NCBI GenBank assembly: GCA_023701125.1
Contig: JAMPXO010000039.1
Location: forward strand, 1-37,639
DNA length: 37,639 nucleotides
Source of the DNA: Vicinamibacteria bacterium
GTDB taxonomy: Bacteria > Acidobacteriota > Vicinamibacteria > Fen-336
Reading direction: 5' to 3'
Shown: positions 23,218 through 30,598 of the stretch, piece after piece
Layout of the letters: every line of letters begins with the position of its first letter
How positions within the stretch are numbered: position 1 is the first letter of the stretch
Position numbers and translations under genes: made by a program
The notes under the pieces: generated by a model
The model's input: the letters and a program-made list of their open reading frames with translations, nothing else
Told to the model about the DNA's origin: nothing
The model's database searches: none

Positions 23218-24036
23218 CTACTTGCCCGTCGGGCGGCTGGCGTCGGGAGTGAATCCCGTCCCCAGGCCCGCGGGGGGCTCCGCCCCCCGACCCGTCGGCG
23301 CCGGGGCGTCCTTCTTCGCGGGCATCGCGAAGCGCGCGTCGTCGAGCGCGACGTCGATCTCGATCTTCTCGATCGTGATCTTCTGGCGCATCGGGCTGCC
23401 CTTGGGACCGCCCTCCAGCGAGTGCGGCATCAGCATGCCGCCGACTTCCTTGTAGTCGCCGATCGTCTGCTCGGTCTCCATCTCGGTGCCGCGGATGTTG
23501 CGCTTGGCCTCGCCCTTGATCTCGAGCCAGCTCTCGGCGTCGATGAAGGAGTAGCGCACGTCGCCGCTCTTGAGCGTGATCTTCAGCTTGAACACGTCCG
23601 TGCCCTCGAGCTTCTCCTTGCCGACCAGCTCGACCGTGTGCCCCTTGGCCTTCCAGTCCACCAGCGAGCCGTCGATGTCGGCCTGCTCCTCGGCGTCCTT
23701 CGTGTCGTCCGGCGACATCGGCTCGGGGTTGGGGTTGCCCTGGAACGGGTTGATCACCCAGCCGTTCTTGCCGTCGAACGCCTGGACCAGGGTCATGCCC
23801 TGGAAGGAGATCTCCAGCCGTGTCATCTGCGGGCGCTTGATCTCGATCACCGCCGGCGCCTCCATGCCGGGGCCGATCGTCATCTTGCCCGTCATGCGCA
23901 GGGTCTTGACGGCCTTGATCTTGTCGAGCCCGCCGCGGGCCTCGATGTTCTTGGCGACGATCTCGTCGAGGGTCTGGGCGGAGGCGGGCGAAAGCAGCGC
24001 GACGCCGGCGAGGGCCAGCAGGGCCTTGCGGAACAT
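23218..24036 (-). CDS. Periplasmic outer-membrane lipoprotein-sorting-like protein with repeat-derived tail
   Basis: This is a 272-residue protein. ATG 24036 has AAGGAGA 7 bp upstream and a signal peptide (FRKALLALAGVALLSPASA, mature at QTLDEI). The sequence TLDEIVAKNIEARGGLDKIKAVKTLRMTGKM is the standard opening of LolA/LolB-fold proteins related to outer-membrane lipoprotein-sorting proteins, followed by EIKRPQMTRLEI, GKNGWVINPF and a long beta-sheet body. These bind acylated or hydrophobic ligands in a half-barrel; the exact cargo is unknown. The natural end appears to be near PAPTG. The final RGAEPPAGLG...SRPTG stretch of 22 residues is encoded by a diverged 66-bp repeat unit, and its removal would leave PAPTGK and the stop in frame. 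It lies upstream of the Asp-box gene. Confidence 0.82.
   Translation of the reverse strand: MFRKALLALAGVALLSPASAQTLDEIVAKNIEARGGLDKIKAVKTLRMTGKMTIGPGMEAPAVIEIKRPQMTRLEISFQGMTLVQAFDGKNGWVINPFQGNPNPEPMSPDDTKDAEEQADIDGSLVDWKAKGHTVELVGKEKLEGTDVFKLKITLKSGDVRYSFIDAESWLEIKGEAKRNIRGTEMETEQTIGDYKEVGGMLMPHSLEGGPKGSPMRQKITIEKIEIDVALDDARFAMPAKKDAPAPTGRGAEPPAGLGTGFTPDASRPTGK
23228..23293 (-). repeat. Diverged 66-bp repeat unit forming a protein C-terminal tail (family member 5)
   Basis: On the minus strand the unit starts GGGTCGGGGGGCGGAG, lacks the internal hairpin 1 of the 87-bp unit, continues CCCCCCGCGGG and ends CCAGCCGCCCGAC, the family end. Both flanks read CGACGGG, as in tandem junctions of the complete arrays. 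It contains a perfect 8-bp palindrome CGGGGGGC-GGA-GCCCCCCG (23271-23289). 66 bp is 22 codons, read in frame at the end of the lipoprotein-sorting-like gene. Confidence 0.6.
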
Positions 24037-24167
24037 GGACGGTCTCCTTGTGTCGGGGGAAACGGCGGGGAAGGGGCGATGCAAGCGGGTGAACCCGTCG
24101 GAAGATACGACGAATCGCACGGAAAGTTGCGTCCAGTGGAACGCGCGAGGTGGTCCCAGGAGCCGAA

Positions 24168-24938
24168 TCAGGGCGTCCAGGAAGAGGTGTCACCTGGCGC
24201 CGGGCCGAGCGGCGCCTCGCGCGCGCCCCAGCTCTCCTGGGCGTGGAGGATCATCAGCTTCTGCCAGATCGTGCGCGACAGGCCGTTGGTGAGCTGCTCC
24301 ACCTCGTTGACCGCGGCCAGCGCGACGTCGTCGTCGAAGCGCTGGACGTACAGCGCCGCCACCTTGCCGACCAGCGACAACATCTCCGAGCAGTAGTCGA
24401 GGTAACGGCCCAGCTCGAAGCGGGTCATCGTGCGCGGCGGCAGCAACCCGCTCTCCCGACCGCGTCCGAGCAGCCACTCGGGGTCCTTGGTGAGCTGGTG
24501 CATGTCGATCACGTGGGCGATCGACCGCATCTCGCGGATCGCCTCCAGCGCACGGCCGCGCTTGACGCGGGTCTCGACCGTCAGCAGGAAGAAGCAGGCG
24601 GCTCCGATCAGCACCACGTCGTTGATGCCGGACTCCAGCACCTGCACGAACTCGACCACGTGCACGTGCTCGCGGGGCAACGGCAGCGAAGCGAGCGTGA
24701 TCAGCAGGCCGGCGACGATCAGCGCCAGCAGCGCCGCCACGGCGAGGCGCAGCAACAGGATCGGCCGCGCGATCCAGGTGGAGCGCTCGCGTGCCTTCTC
24801 GGCGATGCGGTCCAGCTCGCGCGCGACGCCGGCCAGGCCGGATGCGGGAAAACGGTGCTCGACGCGGCGCCGCAGCAGGTCGATGGTGGCGGCGATCTGC
24901 TCCGGGTCCAGCGTGTGGTACGACGGCGCGCCGGGCAT
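24168..24938 (-). CDS. Conserved-looking two-TM membrane protein of unknown function
   Basis: This is a 256-residue protein without a signal peptide. It has a cytoplasmic-looking N-terminal helix region (TLDPEQIAATIDLLRRRVEHRFP), then two hydrophobic segments, LLLRLAVAALLALIVAGLLITLA and INDVVLIGAACFFLLTVE, followed by a helical cytoplasmic domain (RALEAIREMRSIAHVIDMHQLTKDPEW, RYLDYCSEMLSLVGKVAALYVQ, VEQLTNGLSRTIWQKLMIL). The tail is Pro-rich. I do not recognise a named family, but the clean composition and wobble-GC pattern make it a genuine gene. It is 38 bp downstream of the permease gene and 131 bp upstream of the lipoprotein-sorting-like gene on the same strand. Confidence 0.8.
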   Translation of the reverse strand: MPGAPSYHTLDPEQIAATIDLLRRRVEHRFPASGLAGVARELDRIAEKARERSTWIARPILLLRLAVAALLALIVAGLLITLASLPLPREHVHVVEFVQVLESGINDVVLIGAACFFLLTVETRVKRGRALEAIREMRSIAHVIDMHQLTKDPEWLLGRGRESGLLPPRTMTRFELGRYLDYCSEMLSLVGKVAALYVQRFDDDVALAAVNEVEQLTNGLSRTIWQKLMILHAQESWGAREAPLGPAPGDTSSWTP

Positions 24939-24976
24939 GGCGGGGTCTCCCGCCGGCGATTCTAGGCCCGCGGCGG

Positions 24977-27394
24977 CTAGTCGGCCCGCAGCGCCACCAC
25001 CGGGTCCACCCGCGACGCGCGATGCGCCGGCACCGCGGCGGCCAGGCCGGCGACCGCGAACAGGCTGACGGCGGCGAAGGCCAGACTGCCCGGATCGCCC
25101 GGGCCGAGCGCGAAGAGCTGCGCCCGCAACACCTGCGACAGCGCGATGGTCCCGAGCAGGCCCAGCGCGATGCCGCCCGCGACCAGCCCGAGCGCCTCGT
25201 GGATCACCCGTCGCCGCACGGCGGACGGCTCCGCCCCCAGTGCCAGCCGCACGCCGATCTCGCGGGTGCGCTGGGCGACGTGGTGGGCGAGCACGCCGAA
25301 CAGGCCGAGCGCCGCCAGCGCGAGGGCGAGCTGGGCGAACAGCAGCACGAGCAGCATGGTGAAGCGCTGGCCCGAGATCGAGCGGCCGACGATCTCGTCG
25401 AGCGTGCGCGGGCGGCCGACGGCCAGCGCGGGGTCCAGCGCCTTGACCGCCTCGCGCACGCCGGCGAAGAGCGTCGCCGGCGGCACCGACGCGCGCACCA
25501 CGACCTCCATGCTGCCGAGCGGGACCTGGGCGTACGGCAGGTAGACCTCGGGGTCCTCCTCTTCGTTCAGCCCCTTCAGCTTCACGTCGCGGACGACGCC
25601 GACGATCTCGCCGCCGGCCTTGCGGCCGTCGCCGAGGCCGAGCCCGAGCTGGATCCGCTGGCCCAGGGGGTTCTCGCCCGGGAAGTGGCGGCGCGCGGCC
25701 GAGTCCGAGATCACCACCACCTGCGGACTCTGTGGCGTGTCGTCGTCGCGGAACAGCCGCCCGCTCACGAGCGGGATGCCGAGCGCGCGGAAGTACGACG
25801 CGGTCACGATCCGCGTCTCCAGTTCGGGCTGCTGCGCCGGGTTGAGCTCGGGGCGGCCCGCGACGCTCATCGAGAAGCTCCAGCGGAAGCCGGTCATCGG
25901 CATCGCGATCGAGGCGGCCGAGCCGGTTGCGCCCGGCAGCGCGTCGAGCCGGGCGAGCAGGTCGCGGTAGAACGTGAGCCGCCGGCTCTTGTCGCCCTCG
26001 CCGTAGGCCGGCGGCAACTCGACGCGCACGGCCAGCGCGCTCTCGCTGCGGAAACCCGGGTCCACCGCCCGCAGGTTCAGGAAGCTGCGCACGAGCAGCC
26101 CGGCACTGGCGACCAGCACGACGGCCAGCGCGGTCTCGGCGACGACGAGGCCGCGCTGCAGCCGCCCGCCGCGGCCGCTGAGCAGGCCGCGGCCGCCCTC
26201 GCGCAACGCGGGCGAGAGGTCGGAGCGGGTCGCGTGCAGCGCCGGCACCAGTCCCACGAGCACGCTGGACGCGAGGCCCAGGGCCAGGCCTGCGCCGAGC
26301 ACGAAGCCGTCGAGTCCCACCTCGCCGCTCCGCGGCAGGTCGGCCGGCTGCAGCGCGAGCAGCGCAGGCAGCAGTTGCGAGGCGAGCACCAGGCCGAGGC
26401 CCGTGCCGAGCAGGCCGAGCACCGCGCTCTCGGCCACCATCTGCCGCACGAGCCGGCCGCGGGCCGCGCCCAGCGCGCCGCGCACCGCCAGCTCGGACCC
26501 GCGCGACACGGCGCGCGCGAGCTGCAGGTTGGCGAGGTTGGCGCAGACGATCAGCAGCACGGCGGCGACCGCCCCCATCAGCAGCAGCAGCGCCGGCCGC
26601 GAGCGCCGCACCGTGCGCTCGTGGAGCGAGATCACGCCCATGCCCACGCCCTCGTTGTTGCGCGGGTACTCCTTCGCGAGCTGCTCGCCGGTGGTGCGCG
26701 CCAGCGCCGCGGCCTGCTCGAGGCTGGCTCCGTCGCGCAGGCGCCCGATCGCGTCGATGTACCAGGCGCCGCGCTGCTCCTTACGGAAGTCGGCGTCGTA
26801 GACCAGCGGGACGAATGCCTCCGCGCTCTCGGGCAGGGTGGGCCCAGGCGGCAGCACACCGACGACCTCGTAGGCCTGCTCGTCCAGAATCGCCTTCTGG
26901 CCGACGACGCCGGGGTCGGCGCCGAAACGCGAGCGCCACAGGCCGTCGGTGAGCACGACCACCATCTCGCTTCCCGGCTCGTTCTCCTCCGGGGCGAAGC
27001 CGCGGCCCAGGGCCATGCGTTGGCGCAGCACGGCGAAGAAAGAGGCGCTGACGGAGACCGTCGTCACGTGCACGGCGTCGCCCCGCCCGGTCAGCGTGCT
27101 GTTGCCGCCCGTGTAGGCGGCGGTGCTCTCCACCAGCGGCTGGAGCGCGGCCGAAAGGTCCAGGAAATTGGGCGGCGACATCACGGCGTGCTGCCCCTCC
27201 GTGACGTGGGTCAACGCCACGAGCTGCTCGGCGCGGTCGAAGGGCAGCGGGCGCAGCAGCACGGCGTGGACGACGCTATAGATGGCCGTCGTGGCGCCGA
27301 TGCCGAGGCCGAGGGTCAGGACGACCACGGCGGAGAAGCCGGGGTCGCGCCGCGCACGCCTCAGGCCGAAGAACAGGTCACCCAGCAGTCCCAT
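24977..27394 (-). CDS. ADOP-type MacB/FtsX duplicated ABC permease (no ATPase)
   Basis: This is an 805-residue membrane protein. It starts at ATG 27394 with the typical MGLLGDLFFGLRRARRDP and first TM FSAVVVLTLGLGIGATTA. A MacB periplasmic domain follows (PLPFDRAEQLVALTH, MSPPNFLDL, FFAVLRQRMALGRGF), then an FtsX TM cluster (LLLMGAVAAVLLIVCANLAN, ELAVRGALGAARGRLVRQ). A second copy has FRALGIPLVSGRLF, VVVISDSAARRHFPGENPLG and a C-terminal cluster with REIGVRLALGAEPSAVRR ending HRASRVDPVVALRAD. This duplicated layout without a Walker ATPase is the acidobacterial duplicated orphan permease type; its transported substrate is unknown. No ABC ATPase is visible nearby. It starts the 27.4 to 24.2 kb minus-strand block. 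Confidence 0.92.
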   Translation of the reverse strand: MGLLGDLFFGLRRARRDPGFSAVVVLTLGLGIGATTAIYSVVHAVLLRPLPFDRAEQLVALTHVTEGQHAVMSPPNFLDLSAALQPLVESTAAYTGGNSTLTGRGDAVHVTTVSVSASFFAVLRQRMALGRGFAPEENEPGSEMVVVLTDGLWRSRFGADPGVVGQKAILDEQAYEVVGVLPPGPTLPESAEAFVPLVYDADFRKEQRGAWYIDAIGRLRDGASLEQAAALARTTGEQLAKEYPRNNEGVGMGVISLHERTVRRSRPALLLLMGAVAAVLLIVCANLANLQLARAVSRGSELAVRGALGAARGRLVRQMVAESAVLGLLGTGLGLVLASQLLPALLALQPADLPRSGEVGLDGFVLGAGLALGLASSVLVGLVPALHATRSDLSPALREGGRGLLSGRGGRLQRGLVVAETALAVVLVASAGLLVRSFLNLRAVDPGFRSESALAVRVELPPAYGEGDKSRRLTFYRDLLARLDALPGATGSAASIAMPMTGFRWSFSMSVAGRPELNPAQQPELETRIVTASYFRALGIPLVSGRLFRDDDTPQSPQVVVISDSAARRHFPGENPLGQRIQLGLGLGDGRKAGGEIVGVVRDVKLKGLNEEEDPEVYLPYAQVPLGSMEVVVRASVPPATLFAGVREAVKALDPALAVGRPRTLDEIVGRSISGQRFTMLLVLLFAQLALALAALGLFGVLAHHVAQRTREIGVRLALGAEPSAVRRRVIHEALGLVAGGIALGLLGTIALSQVLRAQLFALGPGDPGSLAFAAVSLFAVAGLAAAVPAHRASRVDPVVALRAD

Positions 27395-27464
27395 GCAACG
27401 CCTCCATAGCGATTCCCGTGCCAGCGCCCGACCCGAGAGATGGCGCGGGGTTGCGCGGTGGCAA

Positions 27465-27487
27465 GGGCGCGGGCGCTGTCCGCGCCC
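27465..27487. other. Inverted repeat in a divergent promoter region
   Basis: GGGCGCGG (27465-27472) and CCGCGCCC (27480-27487) flank a 7-bp spacer in the 160-bp gap between the divergent permease and phosphotransferase-like genes. It could be an operator for a dimeric regulator, but simple GC composition is an adequate explanation. No -35/-10 pair was convincing. Confidence 0.25.
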
Positions 27488-27554
27488 GGCACCGGCCGTC
27501 CCGGCAGCGGACGCCCCGCTGAACGGGCCGGGGGTACGATGGCGGCCGTCCGCC

Positions 27555-30086
27555 ATGCCCCTCGTGCTGCCGCTCGCCCGTGTCGGGCTGGCCGACGCTC
27601 CTCGCGTCGGGGCCAAGGCCGCGCGGCTCGGTGAGCTGCGGGCCGCCGGCTTCCCCGTCCCGGACGGCCTGTGCGTGACGGCGGACGCCTGCCGCGCCCA
27701 GCTCAAGGCCAGCGGCCTCGATCTCGGCGACGCGCCGGCGCTGCGGGCGCACCTCGCGCGGGCCCCGCTCGACCCGGGGCTCGCCGCGGCCCTGCGCACG
27801 GCGCTGCAGCCATACGAGGGCCGGCGACTGGCCGTGCGCTCGTCGGCGCTGGCCGAGGACCTCGCCGGCGCGAGCTTCGCCGGCCAGCACGACACCTTCC
27901 TCGACGTCGCCGGCGCCGACGCGGTGATCGACGCGTTGCGCGGCTGCTGGGCCTCGCTGTTCGAGGAACGTGCGGTGTCGTACCGGCGCCGGAACCCGGT
28001 GGCCGCGGCCGACCTCGCGCTGGCCTGCCTGATCCAGGAGATGGTGCCCGCGCGCCACGCGGGTGTCGCGTTCACGGCGGACCCGCGCACCGGCCGCCGC
28101 GACCGCGCGGTGGTGGAGGCGGTCGCGGGCCTCGGCGAGTCGCTCGTCTCCGGCGCCGCGAGCGCCGACGGCTTCACGTTCGACACGGCCACCGGTGCGC
28201 TGCTCGAGGCGCGCGTCGTCAGCGCGGACCCGCCGCCGGAAGCCGTCGTCCGCGAGGCGTACGCGTTGGCGGCCCGGGTCGCGGCCCTGTTCGCGACGCC
28301 GCAGGACGTCGAGTGGGCCGCGGTCGACGGCGCGGTCCACTTGCTGCAGTCGCGGCCGATCACGGCCCTGCCGCCGCAACCGATTTCACTCGCCCAGGCG
28401 CGGCGGCCGATCCTGCTCTACCCGGTGCGGGTGCGGGAGATGATCACCAGCCCGCTGACGCCGCTGACCGAGGACGTCGCGCTGCGCGTGATCGTGCCGC
28501 GCGTCGCTCGTCAGCTGCAACACCATGGGCTCGCCCCGGAGTTGGCCGACAGGGACGTCGAGACGATGCTGCGCCGCAACGCGGGGCGGTTCTACCTCGA
28601 CCTGACGCGGGTTCGCGACCTGCTGCTACCGGGGCTCGACGAACTGGGCGTCGCCGCGGTGCTGGAGCACGGCGCTCATCCGCCGCTGCGCGCGCTGAGC
28701 CTCGCCCCGCTGTGGGCGCTGGGTTGGCGGGCGTTCACGATCCCGGTGCGCCTGCTGCGCTCGCTGGGCCAGCTCGCGGCGTTGTCGCAGCGCAGCGAGG
28801 CCGAGCTCGACCGGCTGCTCTCGCCGCTGGAGGCCGAGGCGATCGACGGCTGGGCCGACGCACGGCTGGCCCGGCTGGTCGCCGAGCTCGAGCCGGTGCC
28901 CGGTTTCACCGCGGCGCTGGTCGCCTCCGCGCCTGCCAACGCGATCGCCCGCGGCGCCGGCGCGCCGCTCGTCACCGCGCTGGGCAAGCTGCTCGAGCGC
29001 TGGTGCGGCCAGCCGCGGGACGCGGTCGCCACGCTGATCGCGGGCGGCGCGGAGCTCAGCGAGGTGCAGTGCGCCGAGGCGCTGTGGGTCCTGTCGCGCG
29101 AGGCGCGCGCGGTGCCCGAGCTCGAGTCGGCGCTGCGGGCGGGCGCGGCCTGGCCCGTGATCCGGGCGCTGCCCGCGGCCGGCGCCTGGTGCCGAAACTT
29201 CGAGGCATTCCTGCGCCGCTTCGGACATCGCGCGATCGAAGAAGTCGAGCTGGCCCGGCCCCGCTTCCGCGAGTGGCCCGAGTACCCGCTGTCGATCGTG
29301 GCCAACTACCTCGACGCCGACCCGGAGCGCGAGCCGCGGCGGATCGCGGCGCGCCGGATCGAGGCCCGCGACGCGCTCGCGGCCCGGGTGCGGGCGCGCC
29401 TGCGCTTCCACCCGCTGCGCCGACTCGTCTTCGGCTTCCTGTGGCGCGCGGGCCGCGCCGTCGGCCAGGCCAGCGAGAACACCAAGTTCCACATCGTGCG
29501 CGTGCTCGACCTGATGCGGCGCGCCGCGCTGGAGTGGGGCGCACGCCGGGTCGCGGAAGGACGGCTCGGGCATGCCGCCGACGTGTTCTTCCTGCGCCTC
29601 GACGAGTTGCGGCCCGGCGACGGCGACCTGAGCGACGTGGCCGCGAAGCGGCGCGCGCTCCACGAAGAGGCGCGGCGCACGCCGGCGCCCGACGTGGTCG
29701 ACGCCGACGGCCGCCCGATCGCCGAGTGGGGCGAGCGGCTGCACGTCGCGGACGACGGCGCGCTGCGCGGGATCGGCTCGAGCCCCGGCCTGGCCCGCGG
29801 GCCGGTCGTGATCGTCCACGACCCCTCGGGCGGCCAGCGCCTGGCGCCGGGCAGCGTGCTGGTCGCCCCCTACACGGACCCGGCCTGGACGCCACTGTTC
29901 CTCAGCGCTGGTGCGATCGTGGTCGAGGTCGGCAGCGTGCTGTCGCACGCATCGATCGTGGCCCGCGAGCTGGGCGTGCCCTCGGTCGTCGCGCTGGCCG
30001 GCGCGACCCACCTGCTGCGGCCCGGCGACTGGGTCGAGGTCGACGGCACCGCGGGCACGGTGCGCAAGGTCGCGCCGGGCGACTGA
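27555..30086 (+). CDS. Rifampicin-phosphotransferase-like PEP/pyruvate-binding phosphohistidine enzyme
   Basis: This is an 843-residue protein with three-part layout. The N-terminal ATP-grasp PPDK-type domain (about 1-310) has GAKAARLGELRAAGFPVPDG, AVRSSALAEDLAGASFAGQHDT, IQEMVPARHAGVAFTADP and DVEWAAVDGAVHLLQSRPI. A middle helical domain (about 330-730) begins MITSPLTPLTED, the place of the drug-binding domain in rifampicin phosphotransferase. The C-terminal swivelling domain has GSVLVAPYTDPAWTPLF and GSVLSHASIVARELG, with presumed phosphoryl-carrying His near residue 798. It lacks the PEP-synthase TIM barrel, which matches rifampicin phosphotransferase (about 860 residues) rather than PpsA or PPDK. 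Such enzymes transfer beta-phosphate of ATP via the His to an acceptor. Whether rifamycins or another molecule is the acceptor cannot be judged. No sensory or regulatory gene sits beside it. Confidence 0.85.
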   Translation: MPLVLPLARVGLADAPRVGAKAARLGELRAAGFPVPDGLCVTADACRAQLKASGLDLGDAPALRAHLARAPLDPGLAAALRTALQPYEGRRLAVRSSALAEDLAGASFAGQHDTFLDVAGADAVIDALRGCWASLFEERAVSYRRRNPVAAADLALACLIQEMVPARHAGVAFTADPRTGRRDRAVVEAVAGLGESLVSGAASADGFTFDTATGALLEARVVSADPPPEAVVREAYALAARVAALFATPQDVEWAAVDGAVHLLQSRPITALPPQPISLAQARRPILLYPVRVREMITSPLTPLTEDVALRVIVPRVARQLQHHGLAPELADRDVETMLRRNAGRFYLDLTRVRDLLLPGLDELGVAAVLEHGAHPPLRALSLAPLWALGWRAFTIPVRLLRSLGQLAALSQRSEAELDRLLSPLEAEAIDGWADARLARLVAELEPVPGFTAALVASAPANAIARGAGAPLVTALGKLLERWCGQPRDAVATLIAGGAELSEVQCAEALWVLSREARAVPELESALRAGAAWPVIRALPAAGAWCRNFEAFLRRFGHRAIEEVELARPRFREWPEYPLSIVANYLDADPEREPRRIAARRIEARDALAARVRARLRFHPLRRLVFGFLWRAGRAVGQASENTKFHIVRVLDLMRRAALEWGARRVAEGRLGHAADVFFLRLDELRPGDGDLSDVAAKRRALHEEARRTPAPDVVDADGRPIAEWGERLHVADDGALRGIGSSPGLARGPVVIVHDPSGGQRLAPGSVLVAPYTDPAWTPLFLSAGAIVVEVGSVLSHASIVARELGVPSVVALAGATHLLRPGDWVEVDGTAGTVRKVAPGD

Positions 30087-30094
30087 GAAGCGGG

Positions 30095-30409
30095 TCAGCT
30101 CGAGCGCAGGGCCCAGCCCAGCAGCGGCAGCCCGCTCGCCGCAATCCAGCTTCCCGCGACGCGGATCGCGATCCGCGTCCAGGCCGCGTGCAGCGACAGC
30201 AGCGCGAGTCGCCCGGCGCGTGGCCCGCGCTGGCCGGCCAGCAGGGCGAAGGCGAGCGCCGGCACGAAGTCCTCCGGCGTCAACACGAAGTGCGACATCC
30301 CGTCGTACAGCGGCCCGAGGCCGGTGTTGACCAGGTGGGCGTGCGCGGTCGACGGCATCAGCAGGCCGGCCCCCGCCAGCCGCCAGCCACGGCCACGGCG
30401 CGCGGTCAC
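30095..30409 (-). CDS. Short HupE/UreJ-like membrane protein, apparently internally shortened
   Basis: This is a 104-residue protein. GTG 30409 overlaps the stop of the preceding small gene (GTGA). It opens with a signal or first TM segment (WRLAGAGLLMPSTAHA), then HLVNTGLGPLYDGMSHFVLTPEDFVPALAFALLAG, which resembles the N-terminal half of HupE/UreJ-type metal transport or hydrogenase accessory proteins. The end, RIAIRVAGSWIAASGLPLLGWALR, resembles their last TM helix. Known HupE proteins are about 190 residues, so roughly 80 central residues seem missing. Both ends and the frame are intact, so this may be a working minimal form or a decayed paralogue. Its stop is 8 bp from the stop of the convergent phosphotransferase-like gene. 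Family is from recalled resemblance, without a search. Confidence 0.55.
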   Translation of the reverse strand: MTARRGRGWRLAGAGLLMPSTAHAHLVNTGLGPLYDGMSHFVLTPEDFVPALAFALLAGQRGPRAGRLALLSLHAAWTRIAIRVAGSWIAASGLPLLGWALRSS

Positions 30410-30582
30410 ACCAGCGCCTTCCACAGGAAGACCAGCGCGGCGGCCGCGACGACGGCGCCGCAGGCCCGCAGCGCGACCCGTCCCCAGTCCCAGCGGTGGA
30501 TCAGCCCGAGCGCGATACCGACCGCGTGCATCAGCGGCCGGTGGTGCCGAAACTCGGTCAGTCGGTGCCAGCCCGTGGGCAT
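30406..30582 (-). CDS. 58-residue single-TM small protein
   Basis: This small gene starts at ATG 30582, 16 bp after the stop of the GT39-like gene, and ends in a 4-bp overlap with the HupE-like start. The protein begins MPTGWHRLTEFRHHRPLMHA, contains two short hydrophobic stretches (AVGIALGLIH and ALRACGAVVAAAALVFLW), and is very basic at the front with five His. I do not recognise it. The tight spacing on both sides and shared strand argue that it is translated as part of the same operon. Confidence 0.5.
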   Translation of the reverse strand: MPTGWHRLTEFRHHRPLMHAVGIALGLIHRWDWGRVALRACGAVVAAAALVFLWKALV

Positions 30583-30598
30583 CTGGCGCCGCGGGGTG

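Noticed and set aside
20088-23252. Thousand-codon plus-strand frame opposite the Asp-box gene
   Set aside because: Shadow frame of the strongly conserved minus-strand protein; no recognisable motifs.
27395-28363. N-terminal extension of the permease
   Set aside because: It is antisense to the ATP-grasp domain of the divergent gene, and ATG 27394 matches the usual family start.
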